This document shows, piece by piece, positions 32,579 through 41,168 of a stretch of DNA of 48,455 bases. Location of the stretch: positions 1 to 48,455 of the forward strand of contig JAUXQB010000140.1 of NCBI GenBank assembly GCA_030685215.1. Direction: 5' to 3'. The translations under genes and the position numbers were made by a program. This DNA comes from Actinomycetota bacterium. Lineage in GTDB: Bacteria; Actinomycetota; Acidimicrobiia; Acidimicrobiales; Ilumatobacteraceae. The notes beneath the pieces are model-generated. The model saw only the letters and a list, made by a program, of their open reading frames with translations, did not search any database and was not told where the DNA came from. Numbering within the stretch: the first letter of the stretch is position 1; each line of letters opens with the position of its first letter.

Positions 32579-33531
32579 CCTGTCCACCCGAACCCACCGC
32601 TGTCGATCTGCTGCCTCCCGTCGAGTCGACCCGGCGCGCCGACCTGATGGCCCGCATGCCCACCGGCACTGCGCTCGGCCTCACCGCGCTCGTCGCGGTC
32701 ATCGTGCTGTTCAGCCTCGGATCCACGCTGGTGAAGCTGGCCGAGACCCCGGGCATCACCGTCGCGTTCTGGCGGATGGTGCTGTGCTCGCTCATCTGGT
32801 GGGCAATCCTCTGGGTCACCGAACGGCGCTGGCTCAGCCGCGCCGACCTGCGCGCGTCGCTGGTTCCCGGCATCGCCTTCGGTCTCAACATCACCGCGTT
32901 CTTCACCGGCGTCACGCGCACCACCGTCGCCTCCGCCGAGTTCACCGGCGCGCTCACGCCACTCATCGTCGTGCCGCTGGGGGCCATCATCTTCAAGGAG
33001 CGGCTGCGGCTCGGCGCGCTCGCGTTCGGCCTCATCTCGCTCGTCGGCCTGGCCATCGTGCTGTTCAACGCGCCGCCCACCGGCGAGTTCTCGTGGAACG
33101 GCGTCGCGTGGGTGGGTGGCGCGCTGTGCCTGTGGGCCACGTACCTGCTCACCAGCCGCACGCTGCGTCAGGGCCGCTCGGTGGCCGTGGTGATGTCGCA
33201 CATCACGCCCATCGCGGCGGTGGTCACGCTGCCGCTGGGGCTGTTCCTGTTCCCGGGCACCCTGCTCGAGGTCACCTGGCGTTCGGTGGTGTTCATCGTC
33301 ATCCTCGCCGTCCTCACCGGCACCGCCGCACACGGGTTGATGGTGTTCGCGCAGAAGTCCGTCCCGATCGGCGTCATCGCGATGCTGCAGGTCTCGCAGC
33401 CGGCCCTGGCGGTGGTGTGGTCGGTGCTGTTCCTCGGCAGTTCGGTGGCGCCCATCCAGATCTTCGGCATGGCGCTGGTCATCCTCGGCCTCGTCGCGGT
33501 CACCATCCAGACGCAACGCAGCCGCGGGTAG
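32575..33531 (+). CDS. DMT superfamily (EamA-type) transporter
   Basis: A 318-residue protein with about ten transmembrane helices forming two EamA repeats (roughly residues 35-165 and 175-312), each with the Gly/Pro-rich helices typical of drug/metabolite exporters. The N-terminal 30 residues are hydrophilic. The substrate cannot be inferred. The ATG overlaps the CDF stop as ATGA, so the two transporters are translationally coupled, which suggests export of related compounds or a metal-metabolite link. Confidence 0.88.
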   Translation: MTCPPEPTAVDLLPPVESTRRADLMARMPTGTALGLTALVAVIVLFSLGSTLVKLAETPGITVAFWRMVLCSLIWWAILWVTERRWLSRADLRASLVPGIAFGLNITAFFTGVTRTTVASAEFTGALTPLIVVPLGAIIFKERLRLGALAFGLISLVGLAIVLFNAPPTGEFSWNGVAWVGGALCLWATYLLTSRTLRQGRSVAVVMSHITPIAAVVTLPLGLFLFPGTLLEVTWRSVVFIVILAVLTGTAAHGLMVFAQKSVPIGVIAMLQVSQPALAVVWSVLFLGSSVAPIQIFGMALVILGLVAVTIQTQRSRG

Positions 33532-33554
33532 CCGCCTCGCCCGAAACTCGCGTG

Positions 33555-33570
33555 GCCCTGCCGGCAGGGC
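33555..33570. promoter_or_regulatory. 16-bp perfect palindrome upstream of the STAND ATPase gene
   Basis: GCCCTGCCGGCAGGGC is perfectly self-complementary and ends 18 bases before the ATG at 33589, just upstream of a possible -10 (CAAGCT, 33574-33579). It follows the DMT transporter stop by 23 bases. It could be an operator or a factor-independent terminator stem, but no T-run follows. Confidence 0.5.
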
Positions 33571-33588
33571 TGACAAGCTGTGCACGTG

Positions 33589-36273
33589 ATGCGCACACGC
33601 TTCATCGGACGCGAGACCGAGCAGGCCGAACTGGTCGCGGCGCTCTCGCGGGGCGGCCTCGTCACCGTCGTCGGCACCGGCGGGGTGGGCAAGACCCGAC
33701 TGGTGAGGGAAGTCGCGCCCGCGCTCGCGGAACAACTCGACGCGGATCTCGTCCAGGGCTGGCTGGCCGACCTCCCGGCAGGTGCCGGCGCCGACGCCGT
33801 GGCGGGGGCTCTCGGCTTCGAGTCCGCCGGCGCTGCCGCGTTGGCCATCGCCGAAGCCGGTCCGCTGCTGGTGCTCGACAACTGCGAACACGTCGTCGAC
33901 GGTGTGCGCGATCTGCTCACTGCGGTGTTCGGCGCGTCGAACGCGGCGACGGTGGTGGCCACCAGTCGCGAGCCCATCGACGTGCTGGGTGAACGGGTGC
34001 TGTCACTGCAGCCGCTCGGGCTTCCCGGACCGGGAGGCTCCGACGCCGAACGCTCACCGGCGGTGGACCTGTTCCTCGACCGCGCGCTGGCCGCGGGTGC
34101 GGCGTTGGTTCGCGATGGTCGCACGCTCACTGCGGTGGCCGAGCTGTGCCGACGACTCGATGGCGTGCCGCTGGCGATCGAGCTCGCCGCGGCGCGCACG
34201 CGCTCGATGAGCCCATCCGACCTGCTGGGCGTGATGGACCAGCGGCTCGACCTGCTGCGGCGGGCCAACGCCGGCGCCTCGCGGCACGGCAGCATGCGCG
34301 CTGCGATCGACGTGTCGGTGGCGATGCTCTCTCCCGCTGAGCGCATTTTCTTCCGGCGGCTCGGAGGGTTCAACGGGCCGTTCGACGTCGGGCTCGCGCA
34401 CGCCGTGGCGGGCAACGGCGACGGCGACCGGCTCCGCTCGCTGGAGCTGCTCACCAGGCTGGTCGAGCGCAGCCTGGTGGTGGCCGAGACCACCGGGCCG
34501 TCCACGCGCTATCGGTTGCTCGAACTGCTGCGCACGACGGCGGAAGAGATGCTGGTGGCCGGCGGAGAGCTGGCCGAGGTGCAGGCCCGGTTCGTCGACG
34601 CGATGGCTGCGACGGCGGAGCGCATCATCGTGGCCGGCCTGCAGCGTTGGAGCAGCGAGGTGCTGTCGGCGGCGAGCTCGCAGTTCGCGAACCTGATCGC
34701 GGCCTGCAACTGGTGCTGCGTGCACGACCCGACACCCGACCGCGCGTTCCGCCTGTTGGTCCCGATGTTCGCCGCGGTGCACGAAGGCAAGCCGGCTGAG
34801 GTGCTGGCGGCGGCGCGGCGCGTGACCGACCGGTGGCCGACCACGCCCGGCCCGTGGCGCGCAGAGGCGCTGGCCGTGGCCGCCACCGCCGCGGCGCTGG
34901 CCGGGTACCGCAGTGAGGTGCGCACCACCGCCGACGCAGTGTTGAGCGACCCGACGCGCTCGCTCATCGCGGAGGCCCTCGTGGAGCGCGCATCGGGCCT
35001 GATGGCGCGCGGGCACGACGAAGCTGCCGCGCACGCCCACTTCGAACGTGCTCGAACGGCCGCCGCCGAAGTGGGCTTCCCCGCGCTCGAGCGCGAGATG
35101 ACCGCGCTGTCGGCTGCCCAGCTCGACATCATGGGCGATGCGGACGGCGCGATCGAAGCACTCGCCGCCGCGGTGGCGCGAGCCCGCGCCGACGGCGACC
35201 CGTTCATGGAGTCGCTGGCCCGCTTGCTCCTGTCCCGCACGCTGCTGCGCCGCGGCGACGTGGAAGGTGCGCAGCGCGAGCTCGACGGCGCCGAGGCCGC
35301 GTCGAATGCCACAGGTATGCCGTGGTGGACGGCCGCACTCCTGCGCACGAGGTCGGCGGTCGTGGCGAGCTCACCCGCCGGTTGGGCGGCCGCCGCTCCC
35401 GTCGTTCGCCGCTCGGTCGACTTCGCGGCACGGCAAGGAGCGATGGGCGAGCTGTCGCTGACGTTGCGCGGCGCAGCACTCCTCGCGCAGCGCGCCGGTC
35501 ACACCTCCTTGGCCGCGATGCTGGCGTCGGCCGCACCGTCCTCCACGGCTATCAGCGTCATCCCCGAGTTGTTCCCGGGCGACGCGGTCGCGCTCGACGA
35601 GGGCGACACTCCGCCGCCTCTGGCCGACGTCGTGGAGGTGTTGCGGCGAGCACGCACCGCGCTCGATCGGGTGATCCTCGACGCAGCGAAGCCCTTCGAG
35701 GGCAACCAGCCGGCACCGCCCGACCGGGGCGCCGTGCTGCGACGGGAGCAAGACGCCTGGGCCGTCACGTTCACCGGCACCATGGTGCGCGCCGCTCACC
35801 TGAAGGGCTTCGGCGACCTGGCCGTGCTGCTGTCTCGCCCGCGTGCGGAAGTGCACTGCCTGGAGCTGATGGGCGGCAGCGACGTCGCCGGCGATGCGGG
35901 CCCGCGCCTCGATACCCGAGCACGGCGCGAGTACCAGCAGCGCATCCTCGAGTTGCAGTCCGAGATCGACGAAGCACGCGACCACCACGACAGCCGACGC
36001 GCCGAGCGCGCCGAACTCGAGCTCGACGCGCTGGTCGAACAGCTCGCGGGAGCGTTCGGCATTCACGGCGCGTCTCGACGCACCGGCAGCAGCGCCGAGA
36101 AGGCGCGCACCGCGGTCACCTATCGCCTGCGTGCGGCGATGCGTCGACTGGCCGACCTGCACCCGGAGCTGGGGCGGCACCTCGCCAACTCGGTGCGCAC
36201 CGGCACCTTCTGCTCGTACCAGCCCGAGCGAGAGACCGTGTGGGAGGTGAGCGACAGCGCGCTCACATCGTGA
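33589..36273 (+). CDS. STAND-class ATPase with TPR-like and conserved C-terminal domains
   Basis: An 894-residue signalling ATPase. The NB-ARC-like ATPase has Walker A GTGGVGKT (residues 29-36), Walker B LLVLDNCEH (near 97) and the RLDGVPLAIELAA motif. A helical TPR-like region spans about 330-690. The last 170 residues carry a domain common at the end of actinobacterial ATPases (FTGTMVRAAHLKGFGDLAVLLSRP, then a coiled coil, then AVTYRLRAAMRRLADLHPELGRHL and RTGTFCSYQP). AfsR/SARP or LuxR DNA-binding domains are absent, so output must be through the C-terminal domain or protein contacts. Alternative in-frame starts are GTG 33580 and 33586. The TTC38-like gene follows after 74 bases. Confidence 0.85.
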   Translation: MRTRFIGRETEQAELVAALSRGGLVTVVGTGGVGKTRLVREVAPALAEQLDADLVQGWLADLPAGAGADAVAGALGFESAGAAALAIAEAGPLLVLDNCEHVVDGVRDLLTAVFGASNAATVVATSREPIDVLGERVLSLQPLGLPGPGGSDAERSPAVDLFLDRALAAGAALVRDGRTLTAVAELCRRLDGVPLAIELAAARTRSMSPSDLLGVMDQRLDLLRRANAGASRHGSMRAAIDVSVAMLSPAERIFFRRLGGFNGPFDVGLAHAVAGNGDGDRLRSLELLTRLVERSLVVAETTGPSTRYRLLELLRTTAEEMLVAGGELAEVQARFVDAMAATAERIIVAGLQRWSSEVLSAASSQFANLIAACNWCCVHDPTPDRAFRLLVPMFAAVHEGKPAEVLAAARRVTDRWPTTPGPWRAEALAVAATAAALAGYRSEVRTTADAVLSDPTRSLIAEALVERASGLMARGHDEAAAHAHFERARTAAAEVGFPALEREMTALSAAQLDIMGDADGAIEALAAAVARARADGDPFMESLARLLLSRTLLRRGDVEGAQRELDGAEAASNATGMPWWTAALLRTRSAVVASSPAGWAAAAPVVRRSVDFAARQGAMGELSLTLRGAALLAQRAGHTSLAAMLASAAPSSTAISVIPELFPGDAVALDEGDTPPPLADVVEVLRRARTALDRVILDAAKPFEGNQPAPPDRGAVLRREQDAWAVTFTGTMVRAAHLKGFGDLAVLLSRPRAEVHCLELMGGSDVAGDAGPRLDTRARREYQQRILELQSEIDEARDHHDSRRAERAELELDALVEQLAGAFGIHGASRRTGSSAEKARTAVTYRLRAAMRRLADLHPELGRHLANSVRTGTFCSYQPERETVWEVSDSALTS

Positions 36274-36347
36274 GGCTCCGACTCACGCAGTGACGGGAGA
36301 ACACCATCACACGGCCACCGAGGCCGCCATGAAAGGACCGGATCGCG

Positions 36348-37790
36348 ATGACGATCACCATGACCACCAACACGAGCAACGGCACGATCGACCAGCACGG
36401 CAACCGGATGACCGGCACCGCCGATGCGGTCGCACTGTACGACCAGACACTCGACCGCCTGCTGCGCTACGACGTCGCAGTGCTCGGCCTCGCCGAGCGC
36501 CTGATGACGGAAGCCGCGGACGCGCCGATGACCTCCGTGCTGCTCGCCTATCTGTCGTTGTCCAGCACCGACGCCGCCGACGTGGCGGTAGCCCGCGACT
36601 TCGTCGCCGCTCTGCAGACCATGCCCACCAACGAACGCGAGTCCATGCACACCACGGCGCTCGCCGCGTGGTGCGACGGCGACTGGGTGGGCGCGTCGAA
36701 GCGACTCGACGACCTGCTGCAGGTGTACCCCACCGACCTCTTGGCGCTGATGGTCGGGCATCAGCTCGACTTCTTCCTCGGCGACAACCTCAACCTCCGC
36801 GACCGCGTGGGTCGCACGCTGCCATCGATCGAGGCATCCCACCCTCACCGCGGCCTCGTGCTCGGCATGCAGGCGTTCGGGCTCGAGGAGGCCGGCAGCT
36901 ACCACCAGGCCGAGCAGGCGGGACTCGCTGCGCTCGCGGCCAACGCCGATGACGTCTGGGCTGTGCACGCCGTGGCACACGTGATGGAGATGCAGGGCCG
37001 CGTGGAGGACGGCATCCGCTTCATGACCGACCGCACGAGCGACTGGGGCAGCGGCAACCTGTTCAGCGTGCACAACTGGTGGCACCTCGGCATCTACTGC
37101 CTGGAGGCCGGCCGCCACGATGCCGCGCTCGGCATCTACGACCGCGAGATCCACCACTCGGGCTCCAGCTCCGTGCCACTCGAGATGCTCGACGCCAGCG
37201 CGATGCTGTGGCGCTTCCGACTCGACGGCGCCGAGACGGGCGGACGCTTCGATGCGCTCGCCGACTCATGGGCGACCAAGGTCGCCGATGAGCCGTGGTA
37301 CGCGTTCAACGACGTGCACGCCGCGATGGCGCTCGTCGGCGCCGGACGCCTCGCCGAGGCGCGGACGCTGGTCGCACGTCTCGACAGCTACCTCGACACG
37401 GCAGGCGGCACCAACGCGTCGATGACCGCCGAGGTCGGCCTCCCGGCCAGTCGCGCGATCCTGGCACACGGCGAGGGCCGCTGGGCCGACGTGGTCGCCG
37501 AGCTGGCACCCATCCGTCGCCGGCTGCACCACTTCGGTGGGTCGCACGCGCAACGCGACGCACTCCAGCGCACGCTGCTCGACGCGTCGATCCGCGTCGG
37601 CGATCTGCCACGCGCGCAGTCGCTGATCAACGAGCGGCTGGCGCTGCGGCCCACCAGCGTGTTCGGTTGGGTGCAGCAGGAACGGGTGCACACGGCCAAC
37701 GGCAACGGAGCAGCCGCTGCTGCCGCCCGCGCCACCGGCATGCTGCACCTCGACCGGTTCGCCACGGCTGCGAAGAAGGCGGCCCTGTGA
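36348..37790 (+). CDS. Tetratricopeptide-repeat protein, TTC38-like
   Basis: A 480-residue all-helical protein of the TTC38 family. Typical segments are VWAVHAVAHVMEMQGRVEDGIRFM, FSVHNWWHLGIYCLEAGRHDAALGIYD and DVHAAMALVGAGRLAEARTL. The family is widespread in bacteria and animals but has no established biochemical role; TPRs imply protein binding. The ATG at 36348 has an AAAGGA ribosome-binding site 10 nt upstream, so unlike many genes here it appears to be leadered. A second in-frame ATG lies 12 bases later. It follows the STAND ATPase gene on the same strand and may be co-transcribed with it. Confidence 0.83.
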   Translation: MTITMTTNTSNGTIDQHGNRMTGTADAVALYDQTLDRLLRYDVAVLGLAERLMTEAADAPMTSVLLAYLSLSSTDAADVAVARDFVAALQTMPTNERESMHTTALAAWCDGDWVGASKRLDDLLQVYPTDLLALMVGHQLDFFLGDNLNLRDRVGRTLPSIEASHPHRGLVLGMQAFGLEEAGSYHQAEQAGLAALAANADDVWAVHAVAHVMEMQGRVEDGIRFMTDRTSDWGSGNLFSVHNWWHLGIYCLEAGRHDAALGIYDREIHHSGSSSVPLEMLDASAMLWRFRLDGAETGGRFDALADSWATKVADEPWYAFNDVHAAMALVGAGRLAEARTLVARLDSYLDTAGGTNASMTAEVGLPASRAILAHGEGRWADVVAELAPIRRRLHHFGGSHAQRDALQRTLLDASIRVGDLPRAQSLINERLALRPTSVFGWVQQERVHTANGNGAAAAAARATGMLHLDRFATAAKKAAL

Positions 37791-37795
37791 GCGGG

Positions 37796-37801
37796 TACAC
37801 T
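37796..37801 (+). promoter_or_regulatory. Putative -10 box (TACACT) of the thiamine operon
   Basis: The hexamer lies just after the TTC38-like stop codon and about 8 nt upstream of the start of the TPP riboswitch, where transcription would be expected to begin. Confidence 0.6.
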
Positions 37802-37807
37802 CGCCGG

Positions 37808-37900
37808 TAACCGAAACGGGGAGCTCGCACGGATCGTGGGCTGAGAGGGTGGCCGCCGCCACCGACCCGAGAACCTGATCTGGGTAATGCCAGCGGAGGG
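37808..37900 (+). ncRNA. TPP riboswitch (THI box)
   Basis: A thiamine-diphosphate-sensing leader RNA. Conserved elements are ACGGGGAGC (37815 onward), GGGCTGAGAGGGT with the CUGAGA core at 37841-37846, a GTGG/CCAC arm, ACCTGATCTGG (37873-37883) and GTAATGCCAGCG (37884-37895). The 3' edge runs directly into GGAGGG (37895-37900), the ribosome-binding site of the first gene, so TPP binding probably hides that site and blocks translation. No terminator hairpin with a T-run is seen, which also favours translational control. Confidence 0.97.
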
Positions 37901-37906
37901 ATGCGA

Positions 37907-38557
37907 ATGAGCCAGGCAATCGTGGTCATCGGAGGCGGGGCGCTCGGCGCCCTCGCCCTCGATGCCGCGCGTGAGGGCGCCGTCGTCATCGCTGCCGACA
38001 GCGGACTCGACCACGCGGTCGCCGCCGGGCTGCGTCCGCACGTGCTGGTGGGCGACTTCGACAGCATCAGCGCCGCCGGTCGGATGTGGGCGTACGCACA
38101 CGAGCTCGAGATCCACGAGCACCCGTTCGACAAGGACCTCACCGACGCCGAGCTGGCCATCAGCCGCGCACTGACGGTGCCCGACGTGCGTCAACTGCTG
38201 GTGATCGGAGGGCTCGACGACCCCGACGATCCGCGCCTCGACCATCTGTTGGGCACGCTGCTCGCGCTGGGGCATCCGTCGCTGGGCGAACTGGCCTCCG
38301 TGCGCGCCGTGCTCGGCAACACTCGCTTCTCGGTGCTGCATCCCGGCCGGCAGGCGGTGCTCGACGTGGAGATCGGGCAGACGTTCTCGTTGCTCGCGCT
38401 GCACGGCCCGTGCTCGGGTGTGTCGGTGAGCGGCGCTCGCTGGCCGCTCGACAACGCCACGCTGCGCGGCACCGAGGCGCTCGGCGTCAGCAACGAAGCA
38501 ACCGAACGTACCGAGGTGCAGGTCACCTCGGGAGTCCTCACGGTGGTGATCCCATGA
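37907..38557 (+). CDS. thiN: Thiamine diphosphokinase
   Basis: A 216-residue thiamine pyrophosphokinase that converts imported thiamine to TPP with ATP. Motifs are AADSGLDHAVAAGLRPHVLVGDFDSI (Asp50 and Asp52 in GDFDS), KDLTDAELAI and GGLDDPDDPRLDHLLGTL; the C-terminal beta domain has WPLDNATLRGTEALGVSNE. The ATG at 37907 is chosen because GGAGGG lies 6 nt before it; an ATG at 37901 abuts that site and is too close. It is the first gene of the riboswitch-controlled salvage operon. Its stop overlaps thiB as ATGA. Confidence 0.95.
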   Translation: MSQAIVVIGGGALGALALDAAREGAVVIAADSGLDHAVAAGLRPHVLVGDFDSISAAGRMWAYAHELEIHEHPFDKDLTDAELAISRALTVPDVRQLLVIGGLDDPDDPRLDHLLGTLLALGHPSLGELASVRAVLGNTRFSVLHPGRQAVLDVEIGQTFSLLALHGPCSGVSVSGARWPLDNATLRGTEALGVSNEATERTEVQVTSGVLTVVIP

Positions 38558-39579
38558 AGTCCATGTTCCTCGGCGGCATCCTCGCCGCCTCCCTCGTCAT
38601 CGCCGCGTGCAGCGACGACTCGGCGAGCGACGACACGCTCGACGGCGGTGGCGAGCCGGGGGCGATCACCCTCGTCGCCTACGACTCGTTCCCCACGGCC
38701 GACACGGCACTCAATGCGGCGCTCGACCAGTTCAGCGACGACACGGGCATCGATGTCTCTGTCGTCATCGCCGGCGACACCGGCACCATGGTCACCAAGG
38801 CCGTGCTCACCGCCGGCAACCCGGAGGGCGACGTGATGTGGGGCGTCGACAACACGTGGCTCTCCGCTGCCGTCACCGGTGGCGTCTTCGAGGGCGAGCC
38901 GAGCAAGGTCGACTTCGGCGACGTGTGCGTGAACTACGACGTCGCCTGGTTCTCCGAGCGCCAGCTCGACCCGCCCGTGACCCTCGACGATCTGCTGCTC
39001 CCGCAGTACGCCGACCTGTTGGTGGTGCAGAACCCGGGCACCTCGTCGCCGGGTCTGGCCTTCCTGCTCGCCACCGTCGCGCACGCGGGCGAAGCCGGAT
39101 GGCAGCAGTACTGGACCGCGCTGCGCGCCAACGGCGTGGAAGTCGTCGACTCGTGGAGCGTGGCGTACTACGAACGGTTCAGCGGCGCGGCCGGCAGCGA
39201 GGGCGACAAGCCGCTCGTGGTCAGCTACGGCAGCAGCCCGCCGGCCGAGGTGGTGTTCGCCGACCCGCCGCGCACCGACGCGCCCACCGGTGTCAGCTCG
39301 GGAACCTGCTTCCGCCAGGAGGAGTACGCCGGCGTGCTGCGCGGCAGCGACCAGCCTGCCGAGGCCGCCCAGTTGGTCGAGTTCCTGCTCAGCCCTGCCT
39401 TCCAGCAGGAGCTGCCGCTCACGCTGTTCGTCTACCCGGCCAACCCGACGGTGCTGCTGCCCGACGTGTTCACCCAGTTCGCCGTGGTCCCCGCCGAGCC
39501 GCTCACGCTCGACCCGGCGCTCATCGCCGCCAACCGCGAGCAGTGGCAGGACCAGTGGACCGAGATCGTGCTGCGCTGA
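38554..39579 (+). CDS. thiB: Thiamine ABC transporter substrate-binding lipoprotein
   Basis: A 341-residue periplasmic-type binding protein that captures thiamine or its phosphates. Residues 1-19 form a lipoprotein signal (lipobox IAAC, Cys19). Family motifs are ITLVAYDSF, GVDNTWLSAA, DFGDVCVNYD, VVQNPGTSSPGLAFLLAT and PLVVSYGSSPPAEV. The loop between GVDNTWLS and GDVCVNYD appears about 20 residues shorter than in E. coli TbpA, so the cleft edge may differ. The ATG overlaps the thiN stop (ATGA), and the stop may overlap an unusual thiP start. Confidence 0.95.
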   Translation: MKSMFLGGILAASLVIAACSDDSASDDTLDGGGEPGAITLVAYDSFPTADTALNAALDQFSDDTGIDVSVVIAGDTGTMVTKAVLTAGNPEGDVMWGVDNTWLSAAVTGGVFEGEPSKVDFGDVCVNYDVAWFSERQLDPPVTLDDLLLPQYADLLVVQNPGTSSPGLAFLLATVAHAGEAGWQQYWTALRANGVEVVDSWSVAYYERFSGAAGSEGDKPLVVSYGSSPPAEVVFADPPRTDAPTGVSSGTCFRQEEYAGVLRGSDQPAEAAQLVEFLLSPAFQQELPLTLFVYPANPTVLLPDVFTQFAVVPAEPLTLDPALIAANREQWQDQWTEIVLR

Positions 39580-39599
39580 ACCGCGTTCCTCGATGGCTG

Positions 39600-41168
39600 G
39601 TGCCCGCGCTCGCCGCCGGTCCGGCCATCGGGCTGGCGCTGTTCTACCTGTGGCCGCTGGGCACGCTGCTGGCGCGCGTCGTGCAACCGGGTTCTGTGGC
39701 CGACGCGCTCGATGCACCCGGGCTCGGTCGCGTGCTGTGGTTCACGCTGTGGCAGGCACTGGCCAGCACCGTGCTCACCGTGGCGGTGGGGTTCGCACCC
39801 GCCTACCTGCTCGCCCGCTACCGGTTCCTCGGGCGCAGGGCGTTGCTGGCGCTGGTGACGGTGCCGTTCATGCTGCCGACGGTGGTGGTGGGTGCCGCGT
39901 TCCTGGCGCTGCTCCCGCAGTCGTGGCACGGCACCGCTCGCGCCGTGGTCGTGGCGCACGTGTTCTTCAACATCGCGGTCGTGGTGCGACTGGTGGGCGC
40001 GATGTGGGCCGTGCTACCCACCGACCTCACCGCCGCGGCCCGCACCCTGGGCGCCTCGCCCGCCCAGGTGCTGCGCCACGTGGTGCTGCCGCTGCTGCGG
40101 CCGGCGCTCGCCGCCGCCGCCACGGTGGTGTTCCTGTTCACGTTCACCTCCTTCGGTGCGGTGAAGCTGCTCGGCGGCGCGGCCAACCCGACGCTCGAGG
40201 TGGAGATCGCCCGGCGCGCGACGCAGCTCGGCGATGTCGACGGCGCCGCCGTGCTGTCGTTGCTGCAACTGGTGGTGCTCGCCGTGCTGGTGTGGTGGTC
40301 GGCGCGTTGGCAACGACGCGCCGCTCATCCGTTCACCGGCGCCTCCGGCGCACGGCGTCCACGGTCGATTCGCGAGCGGCGCATGGTGCTGGGCGGCGCG
40401 GTGCTCACTGCGCTCGTGATGGTCACCCCGCTGATCGTGCTGGTGTCGCGATCGTTCCGGCTCGGCGGTCGATGGTCGTTTCATGCCTGGCGCACGCTCG
40501 GCTCGGCGGAGGTGCGCCCGGGGGTCAGCCTCGGTGTCGACCCGCTCGCGTCGCTCGTCACCTCGCTGCGCTTCGCCGTGGTCGCGTCGGCGATCAGCGT
40601 GTGCATCGGCGGGGTCGCCGCGCTGGCCATCGCCACTGCTCGCCGGCGAGGTCGCTGGCTCGACGTCGGGTTGATGCTGCCGCTGGGCACATCGGCGGTC
40701 ACCATCGGTCTCGGCATGCTCATCACCTTCGACACCCCGCCGTTCGACTGGCGCGCGAGCTGGTGGCTCATCCCGCTCGGCCACGCGCTGGTGGCCACGC
40801 CGTTCGTGGTGCGGGCGCTGTTGCCGCTGCTGCGATCCATCCCGCCCGAGCAACGCGACGCGGCGGCGACGCTCGGTGCGTCGCCGTTGCGGGCATGGGT
40901 GGCCATCGACCTCCGTCGCATCGCGCTGCCACTGCTCGCGTCGTCGGGGTTGGCCGCCGCCATCTCGCTCGGCGAGTTCGGCGCCACCACGTTCCTCACG
41001 CGCGCCGGGCGCGACACGATGCCCATCGCCATCGCCCGATTGCTCGGTCGCGCCGGCGAGGTGCCGCGGGCGCAGGGTTTCGCACTGGCCAGCATCCTGC
41101 TGGTGGCCACGGCGGTCATCATCGGCGTGGCCGAGCGGCAGGGGGTGCTCGATGCTCGCGGTTCGTGA
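39600..41168 (+). CDS. thiP: Thiamine ABC transporter permease
   Basis: A 522-residue fused permease (two BPD_transp_1 halves, about 12 membrane helices), like E. coli ThiP (536 residues). Both halves carry the ATPase-contact loop: TAARTLGASPAQVLRHVVLPLL and DAAATLGASPLRAWVAIDLRRIALPLL. The start is uncertain. GTG at 39600 is the first standard start in frame, 20 bases after the thiB stop. A CTG at 39576 would overlap the thiB stop as CTGA, copying the overlap style of its neighbours and adding eight residues. The 3' end overlaps thiQ by 17 bases. Confidence 0.93.
   Translation: MPALAAGPAIGLALFYLWPLGTLLARVVQPGSVADALDAPGLGRVLWFTLWQALASTVLTVAVGFAPAYLLARYRFLGRRALLALVTVPFMLPTVVVGAAFLALLPQSWHGTARAVVVAHVFFNIAVVVRLVGAMWAVLPTDLTAAARTLGASPAQVLRHVVLPLLRPALAAAATVVFLFTFTSFGAVKLLGGAANPTLEVEIARRATQLGDVDGAAVLSLLQLVVLAVLVWWSARWQRRAAHPFTGASGARRPRSIRERRMVLGGAVLTALVMVTPLIVLVSRSFRLGGRWSFHAWRTLGSAEVRPGVSLGVDPLASLVTSLRFAVVASAISVCIGGVAALAIATARRRGRWLDVGLMLPLGTSAVTIGLGMLITFDTPPFDWRASWWLIPLGHALVATPFVVRALLPLLRSIPPEQRDAAATLGASPLRAWVAIDLRRIALPLLASSGLAAAISLGEFGATTFLTRAGRDTMPIAIARLLGRAGEVPRAQGFALASILLVATAVIIGVAERQGVLDARGS

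Noticed and set aside
33555-33570. 16-bp palindrome as an intrinsic terminator of the transporter operon
   Set aside because: No T-run follows, and it lies right at the next promoter; kept as a possible operator instead.
33580-33591. GTG at 33580 or 33586 as start of the STAND ATPase
   Set aside because: Both are in frame and possible, but ATG 33589 is the stronger codon and loses no conserved residue; noted as alternatives.
37901-37906. ATG at 37901 as the thiN start
   Set aside because: It touches the GGAGGG ribosome-binding site; the ATG at 37907 has normal spacing.
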